DNA from: JABDPF01 sp036351055
GTDB lineage: Bacteria; Pseudomonadota; Gammaproteobacteria; Xanthomonadales; SZUA-36
Length of the DNA: 48,139 nt
Assembly (NCBI GenBank): GCA_036351055.1
Contig: JAZBOH010000247.1
Span: 1-48,139 of the forward strand
Direction: 5' to 3'
Both the position numbers and the translations under genes were made by a program. Of this stretch, positions 43,487 to 48,139 are shown piece after piece (the stretch's first letter is position 1; the number at the start of each line of letters is the position of its first letter). The notes under the pieces are model-generated. The model saw only the letters and a list, made by a program, of their open reading frames with translations, was not told where the DNA came from and did not search any database.

Positions 43487-44486
43487 GCGCCAGGTTCGCG
43501 AGGTCAGCGGAATTTCGCCGGGCCGGGTCCCGGACGAAATCCTGAAATCGGATCAGCCGGTGCTGCTGCGCGGCCTGGCCGATAACTGGCCACTGGTTGC
43601 CGCGGCACGGCAGTCCGCAGAGGCTGCGATCGACTACATCCTCGGGTTCTACCGGAATGCGACGGTGGGCGTGTTCCTGGCGCCGCCGGGCTCAGGCGGC
43701 CGGGTGTTCTACAACGAGGACATGAGCGGCTTTAATTACCGGCCGGCCAAGACCAAGCTCACCCAGGTTCTCGAAGGCATCCGCCAGTTCCTGGAAGATG
43801 ATGATCCGCCGGCCTTCTACATGGGCTCGACGACCGTGGATACCTGCCTTACGGGGTTCCGCGAAAACAACGACATCGGGCTTGGCGATGCCAATCCCCT
43901 GGCCAGTATCTGGCTGGGAAACCGGACGCGCGTTGCGGCCCATTTTGATGTGCCGGACAATGTCGCCGTGTGTGCGGCGGGACACCGCCGCTTTACGGTG
44001 TTTCCACCCGATCAGCTGAAAAACCTGTATCCAGGGCCGCTCGATTTCAATCCGGGTGGCCAGTCGATCAGCCTGGTTGATTTCGAGCAGCCGGACTTCG
44101 AGCGCTTTCCGCTGTTCGAGAAAGCGCTGGCCAGCGCGGCGGTCGCCGACCTGGAGCCGGGCGATGCGCTGTTTCTGCCGAGCATGTGGTGGCACCACGT
44201 GGAGGGGCTGGACGCATTCAACGTTCTGATCAACTACTGGTGGCGGCAGTCGCCGGCCTTCATGGGTTCTCCGGCGCACGTTCTGGATCATGCATTCCTG
44301 AGTTTGCGTGACCTTCCCAGGTGCCAGCGGGATGCATGGCAAGAACTATTCCGGCATTACATTTTTGAGTTCGATGACGACAGCGTTGAGCACATCCCCG
44401 AGAAGAGCAGGGGTGTGTTGTCGCCGATCGATGACACAATGGCCCGTAAGCTCCGGGCCCAGCTGCTGAACAAGCTTAATCGTTGA
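43473..44486 (+). CDS. Cupin_8 (JmjC-like) protein
   Basis: 337-aa cytoplasmic protein of the Fe(II)/2-oxoglutarate hydroxylase superfamily. Metal triad: H157-F-D159 in VAAHFDVPDN and H241 or H242 in MWWHHVEG. The N-terminal part (PVLLRGLADNWP) is typical of cupin_8 proteins, which hydroxylate proteins or small molecules. It overlaps SapC by 14 nt and is 38 nt from the second halogenase. The substrate is unknown. Together with the DUF6445 gene it gives two putative non-heme iron proteins in one operon. Confidence 0.85.
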   Translation: MLNIERQVREVSGISPGRVPDEILKSDQPVLLRGLADNWPLVAAARQSAEAAIDYILGFYRNATVGVFLAPPGSGGRVFYNEDMSGFNYRPAKTKLTQVLEGIRQFLEDDDPPAFYMGSTTVDTCLTGFRENNDIGLGDANPLASIWLGNRTRVAAHFDVPDNVAVCAAGHRRFTVFPPDQLKNLYPGPLDFNPGGQSISLVDFEQPDFERFPLFEKALASAAVADLEPGDALFLPSMWWHHVEGLDAFNVLINYWWRQSPAFMGSPAHVLDHAFLSLRDLPRCQRDAWQELFRHYIFEFDDDSVEHIPEKSRGVLSPIDDTMARKLRAQLLNKLNR

Positions 44487-44524
44487 AACCTGGGCAGTGA
44501 ACCGCGTCAGTTAGAGGAACGGAT

Positions 44525-46027
44525 TTGAACAAGCCAATCAAGAAAGTTGTCATCGCCGGTGGAGGCACCGCGGGCTGGATGGCCGCAGCCACCATCGGCA
44601 AGATCCTGGGCAAGGTGCTCGATATCACGCTGGTCGAATCGGACCAGATCAGCACCATCGGTGTCGGTGAGGCAACCATTCCGCCATTGATTACCTTCCA
44701 CCGACTGCTGGATATCAAGGAACAGGAATTCATGGCCGCCACGCAGGCGACGTTCAAGCTGGGCATCTCGTTCGAGAACTGGCATGACGTGGGCAAGGAC
44801 TATATTCACTCCTTCGGCGTGACCGGCAAAGACCACTGGACCGCCGGTTTCCAGCATTTCTGGCTGAAGGACCGGGCGCGGGGCTCGAAGGTGCCGTACG
44901 GCGACTACTGCCTGGAGCTGAGAGCTTCCGAGGAAAGCAGGTTCGCCCACCTGCCAAAGCAGGGCTTGAACTACGCGTTTCACCTCGATGCGACCGTCTA
45001 TGCGCAGTATCTGCGGAAGTTCTCTGAGAGCTTTGGCGTGAAACGCGTTGAAGGCAAGATCTGCGAGGTCGGCAAGAACGGCCAGACAGGGCATATCGAG
45101 TCGCTGACGCTTGAAGGCGGACGTGTTATCGAGGGAGATCTGTTCATCGATTGCACCGGCTTCCGCGGACTCCTGATCGAGCAATCCCTTCACACTGGCT
45201 ACGAAGACTGGTCGCACTGGCTGATCTGCGACAGCGCCGTGGCGGTGCAGACCGCGGCCGACTCCGACCCGATACCCTATACTCGTTCTATCGCGTACCA
45301 ATCCGGTTGGCAGTGGCGTATTCCCCTGCAGCAGCGTGTGGGCAATGGCCTGGTATATTGCAGCCGTTACATCGACGATGAAGACGCGCGCGAACTGCTG
45401 TTCAATAACATCTCCGGCACCCAGCTTACCAAGCCGCTGCAAATCCGCTTCAGTCCCGGGGCGCGACGCAGGACCTGGCATAAAAACGTGATTGCCCTGG
45501 GCCTGGCGAGTGGATTCATTGAGCCGCTGGAGTCGACCAGCATCCACCTGATCTCGCGCAACCTGATTCGCCTGATGCAGAACTTCCCGCACAGCGGCAT
45601 CAACCAGAGGGAAATCGACGAGTTCAACCGCCAGGCGCGTACCGAGATCGAGCAGATACGTGATTTCATCATCCTGCACTACAAGGTGACCGACCGGCAG
45701 GACAGCCCATTCTGGCGCCACTGCCAATCCATGTCTGTTCCCGCTTCCCTGGAGCACCGCATTGAGCTGTTCCGGAAAACCGGCAAGGTGCACAAGGAGC
45801 CCGGCGAGCTGTTCGCGGAAAACTCGTGGATCCAGGTCATGCTCGGGCAGGGCATCGTGCCCGAGCAGTATCATCCGACCGCCGATGTGATGAGCGACAA
45901 GGAACTGACCGGGTTCATGCAGGGCATCAAGGGTAATGTCGACCGCACCCTGGCGCGACTGCCGAAGCACGCCGATTACATAAAGCAGTACTGCCCGGCC
46001 CGTGATAAACCGTCTGCAAAGACCTGA
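44525..46027 (+). CDS. Flavin-dependent halogenase-like protein (second)
   Basis: 500 aa, TTG start with GAGGAA upstream (MNKPIKKVVIAGGGTAGWMA). All canonical halogenase elements are present: GGGTAG (12-17), K78 in ATFKLGISF, W262-Q-W264-R-I-P-L, and GFIEPLESTS with E336, S337 and T338 as in PrnA-type enzymes. It is therefore a better candidate for true halogenation than the first copy. Characterised relatives beside TonB receptors (e.g. BrvH) act on indole in vitro, but natural substrates are unresolved. Last gene of the cassette. Confidence 0.88.
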   Translation: MNKPIKKVVIAGGGTAGWMAAATIGKILGKVLDITLVESDQISTIGVGEATIPPLITFHRLLDIKEQEFMAATQATFKLGISFENWHDVGKDYIHSFGVTGKDHWTAGFQHFWLKDRARGSKVPYGDYCLELRASEESRFAHLPKQGLNYAFHLDATVYAQYLRKFSESFGVKRVEGKICEVGKNGQTGHIESLTLEGGRVIEGDLFIDCTGFRGLLIEQSLHTGYEDWSHWLICDSAVAVQTAADSDPIPYTRSIAYQSGWQWRIPLQQRVGNGLVYCSRYIDDEDARELLFNNISGTQLTKPLQIRFSPGARRRTWHKNVIALGLASGFIEPLESTSIHLISRNLIRLMQNFPHSGINQREIDEFNRQARTEIEQIRDFIILHYKVTDRQDSPFWRHCQSMSVPASLEHRIELFRKTGKVHKEPGELFAENSWIQVMLGQGIVPEQYHPTADVMSDKELTGFMQGIKGNVDRTLARLPKHADYIKQYCPARDKPSAKT

Positions 46028-46050
46028 CCTGGCTTTAATCCGGTGTTTTT

Positions 46051-46079
46051 TTGAAATTTTGTTAGTCTATAGATAGAAT
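46051..46079 (+). promoter_or_regulatory. Promoter of the GH1 gene
   Basis: TTGAAA (46051-46056), 17-bp spacer, TAGAAT (46074-46079). The -10 last T is the first base of operator O4, exactly as at xylB. Transcription would start inside the operator, leaving a leader of about 34 nt. Confidence 0.65.
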
Positions 46080-46092
46080 GTAAACGCTTACA
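46079..46092. promoter_or_regulatory. LacI-family operator O4 (GH1)
   Basis: TGTAAACGCTTACA, matching TGWAARCGYTWWCA and differing from O1/O2 at one base; A/T flanks give a 16-bp near-palindrome. 27 nt before the GH1 ATG. Confidence 0.82.
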
Positions 46093-46119
46093 TTTTACCG
46101 GCGATGACCATAATATACG

Positions 46120-47463
46120 ATGAAAATTGTTCTACCCGCCGGTTCTCCCATGCGCTCGTCTGAATTCCTGTTCGGCGTCGCTACTTCATCCTTCCAGATC
46201 GAGGGCGGCGCAGATCAACGGATGCCCAGCATCTGGGACACGTTCTGCGAAAAACCAGGCGCCATTCTGGACGGTTCAAATGCCAGGGTTGCCTGTGATC
46301 ACCTTGCCCGGTGGGAAGAAGATGTTGGGCTGATGGTCAGCATGGGTCTTGATGCCTACCGCTTTTCCATTTCCTGGCCGCGCGTTCTCAAGCAGGATGG
46401 CTCCCTGAATCATGAAGGCATCGGTTTTTACCAACGGCTGATCGATAGTCTTAATCGGAACGATATCAAGTCATTCGTAACCCTTTACCACTGGGACCTT
46501 CCGCAACATCTCGAAGACCGCGGTGGTTGGCTGAACCGGGATACCGCGTACCGCTTCCAGGACTACGCCGACCAGGTGAGCAGGGCGCTCGGCAACGGAG
46601 TCTATTCCTACGCAACACTGAACGAACCCTATTGCAGTTCCTACCTCAGCTACGAGTTGGGCATCCACGCACCGGGTTTGAAAGACCCGGCAAAGGCGAA
46701 ACAGGCTGCACACCACTTGCTGCTGGCACACGGGCTTGCCATGCCGGTGTTGAAGGAAAACTGTCCGGATAGCCTCAGTGGTATCGTATTGAACTTGTCC
46801 CCCAGTTACCCGGAAACCGAATCCGAAATCGACCGCCTGGCCGCCAGGCTGGCGGACCAGTATTTCAATGGCTGGTTCATAAAACCGATTCTCGACGGGG
46901 CTTATCCGAAGTTGATGGACATGCTGCCAGAAGCGTTACGGCCGGATGTCAGGGAAGGCGACCTGGAGACCATTTCCCATCCCCTGGACTATCTCGGCTT
47001 GAATTACTATACCCGCGGCGTATTCCGGGCCGGAGAGAATACGCCGTTTGCCCAGTTGACACCGGAGGGTGTTGCCAGCACAGAAATGGGCTGGGAAATA
47101 TTTCCGCAGGGACTGACTGAGCTTTTACTGACGCTTGATGAGGACTACGACTTGCCTCCTGTTTTTATTACTGAAAGTGGTATCGCACTCAAAGATGAGA
47201 TGGTGGATGGCATCGTGTCCGACCCGGATCGAACGGCGTATATCCAGCAGCACCTGGACGCCCTGGACCGGGCTGCGCAAAGTGGCGTGGACGTACGCGG
47301 CTATTTCACCTGGAGCCTGATGGATAACTTCGAGTGGGCGGAAGGTTACAGCAAGCGATTTGGCCTCGCATATGTCGATTACGCAACGCAGAAACGAACC
47401 CTGAAAGAAAGTGGCCACGCATACCGGGAACTGCTGTTGAATCGGAAAATAAAGGCGTCTTAA
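46120..47463 (+). CDS. GH1 beta-glucosidase
   Basis: 447-aa cytoplasmic glycosidase (no signal peptide). The acid/base is E169 in ATLNEP and the nucleophile E352 in VFITESGIAL; the usual ITENG reads TESG here (Asn replaced by Ser). GGADQRMPSIWDTF, LDAYRFSISWPR and WSLMDNFEWAEGY fit family 1. It likely cleaves disaccharides or aryl glycosides to glucose or a related sugar. ATG 46120 is used; MRSSEFLF at residue 11 could be the true start, and neither has a Shine-Dalgarno. Followed by LacI-2 with 5 nt between. Confidence 0.92.
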   Translation: MKIVLPAGSPMRSSEFLFGVATSSFQIEGGADQRMPSIWDTFCEKPGAILDGSNARVACDHLARWEEDVGLMVSMGLDAYRFSISWPRVLKQDGSLNHEGIGFYQRLIDSLNRNDIKSFVTLYHWDLPQHLEDRGGWLNRDTAYRFQDYADQVSRALGNGVYSYATLNEPYCSSYLSYELGIHAPGLKDPAKAKQAAHHLLLAHGLAMPVLKENCPDSLSGIVLNLSPSYPETESEIDRLAARLADQYFNGWFIKPILDGAYPKLMDMLPEALRPDVREGDLETISHPLDYLGLNYYTRGVFRAGENTPFAQLTPEGVASTEMGWEIFPQGLTELLLTLDEDYDLPPVFITESGIALKDEMVDGIVSDPDRTAYIQQHLDALDRAAQSGVDVRGYFTWSLMDNFEWAEGYSKRFGLAYVDYATQKRTLKESGHAYRELLLNRKIKAS

Positions 47464-47468
47464 ACGAA

Positions 47469-48139
47469 ATGTCGACGATTTACGAAGTTTCAGAACTGGC
47501 GGGTGTGTCTCTTGCAACGGTATCCCGCGTCATAAACAACAGCAGCAAGGTCAGTCCGGCTACTCGCAAAAAAGTCGGAGAAGCGATGAAGGCGCTTGGC
47601 TACCGTCCGAATTCGGCAGCTCAAACGCTCGCATCCAACCGGTCCAATTGCGTCGGGGTGGTGGTGCCGGTCTTCTATGGGCCATTTTACGGTGAAATGT
47701 TCAGCGGCATCGAAGCAGAACTGCGAACCGCTCACAAGCATGTGATTATCACCTCCGGCGAGAGTGATGATTCCCGTGAGAAAGGTGGCATCGAGTTTCT
47801 GCTTTCCCGAAATTGCGATGCCTTGATCCTGCGCCTTGATGCGGTCAAGGACGATTACCTGGTCGAGATGAGCAAAAAGTTCGCCACACCGTTTGTATTG
47901 CTGGACCGCCACATTCCTGAAATTGCGGAGCGCTGTATTTACCTCGACAACGAACTGGGCGGTTACCTGGCCACGAAATCTGTACTGGTGCTTGGGCACC
48001 GTAAAGTCGCCTACATTTCCGGGCCATTATGGAAAAACGACGCTGACGCGCGTCTGCAGGGACATATCAGGGCGCTCAAGGAGTTTGGCCTGGAATTTGA
48101 TCCGACACTTATGTACGAGGGCAATTTCCAGGAAACGGG
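47469..48139 (+). CDS. LacI-family transcriptional regulator (LacI-2, 3' partial)
   Basis: 223 residues are visible and the frame runs off the window end. HTH with recognition helix SLATVSRVIN, hinge helix NSAAQTLASN, then a sensor domain starting NCVGVVVPVFYGPFYGEMFSGIEAEL. The HTH resembles CcpA-type regulators (MATVSRV), which bind the cre-like palindromes found here. Being 5 nt after the GH1 gene it is probably co-transcribed and controlled through O4. Its target sites may overlap those of LacI-1. Confidence 0.88.
   Translation, partial: MSTIYEVSELAGVSLATVSRVINNSSKVSPATRKKVGEAMKALGYRPNSAAQTLASNRSNCVGVVVPVFYGPFYGEMFSGIEAELRTAHKHVIITSGESDDSREKGGIEFLLSRNCDALILRLDAVKDDYLVEMSKKFATPFVLLDRHIPEIAERCIYLDNELGGYLATKSVLVLGHRKVAYISGPLWKNDADARLQGHIRALKEFGLEFDPTLMYEGNFQET

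Noticed and set aside
44507..45970. A 487-residue minus-strand frame
   Set aside because: It is the antisense of the second halogenase, which has all family motifs; the antisense translation has none.
41142..46027. Cassette as a classical halogenated natural-product cluster
   Set aside because: No NRPS, PKS, prenyltransferase or tryptophan-modifying partner is present, and the setting is a carbohydrate-type receptor.

Overview
The window reads as chromosomal DNA of a free-living, GC-rich Gammaproteobacterium. The evidence is dense bacterial gene packing, lipobox and Sec-type signal sequences, a large TonB-dependent outer-membrane receptor, and a gene set (DUF3014, TrxC, DegQ-like protease, MtfA-like peptidase, XylA/XylB, SapC/halogenase genes) common in marine or soil Gammaproteobacteria and also seen in Alphaproteobacteria with Caulobacter/Xanthomonas-type sugar loci. 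The lineage is an inference; no rRNA, tRNA, mobile element, CRISPR array or phage gene was seen.

Layout. 1-4146 (+) is a MacAB-like exporter operon: an adaptor (5' truncated by the window), an ATPase and two FtsX-fold permeases. 4147-4797 holds a strong-looking promoter, a 58-codon small gene and a terminator-like hairpin. 4798-12774 is housekeeping and accessory: a repeat-containing exported protein (+), a radical SAM protein and DMT exporter (-), DUF3014 and thioredoxin 2 (+), a YbaK-type deacylase (-), an MtfA-like peptidase and an MsbA-like ABC exporter (+). 12837-18847 (-) is a long run: NUDIX hydrolase, isoaspartyl peptidase, small lipoprotein, six-cysteine secreted protein, a conserved cytoplasmic protein, periplasmic cyclophilin, lipoprotein phosphodiesterase and glucokinase. 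18980-29040 alternates strands: beta-propeller plus 5'-3' exonuclease, HNH nuclease, DegQ-like protease, M17 aminopeptidase, dienelactone hydrolase, cardiolipin-synthase-like lipoprotein, DUF1287, GNAT and a small membrane protein.

29053-48139 is the most coherent and interesting part, a sugar-responsive island. A LacI-family repressor (-) is divergent from galM, xylB, xylA, a secreted clan GH-A (GH26-like) hydrolase and a TSUP permease. Next come a small membrane protein (-), a 986-aa TonB-dependent receptor, and a tightly packed cassette DUF6445 / flavin-dependent halogenase / SapC / cupin_8 / second flavin-dependent halogenase. A GH1 beta-glucosidase and a second LacI regulator (cut by the window end) close the region. 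Four near-identical palindromes (TGTAAACGTTTACA type) lie in front of galM, xylB, the receptor and the GH1 gene, with a fifth, weaker one beside the receptor operator. At three of them a -10-like hexamer abuts or overlaps the palindrome's first base. This ties the receptor, and possibly the halogenase cassette behind it, to xylose/beta-glucoside catabolism.

My reading is that the receptor imports a plant- or algal-derived oligosaccharide or glycoside. The hydrolases release xylose or glucose for GalM, XylA, XylB and (elsewhere in the window) glucokinase. The halogenase/dioxygenase-like/SapC cassette does an undefined chemical job coupled to this uptake. That last point is the best candidate for an undescribed system.
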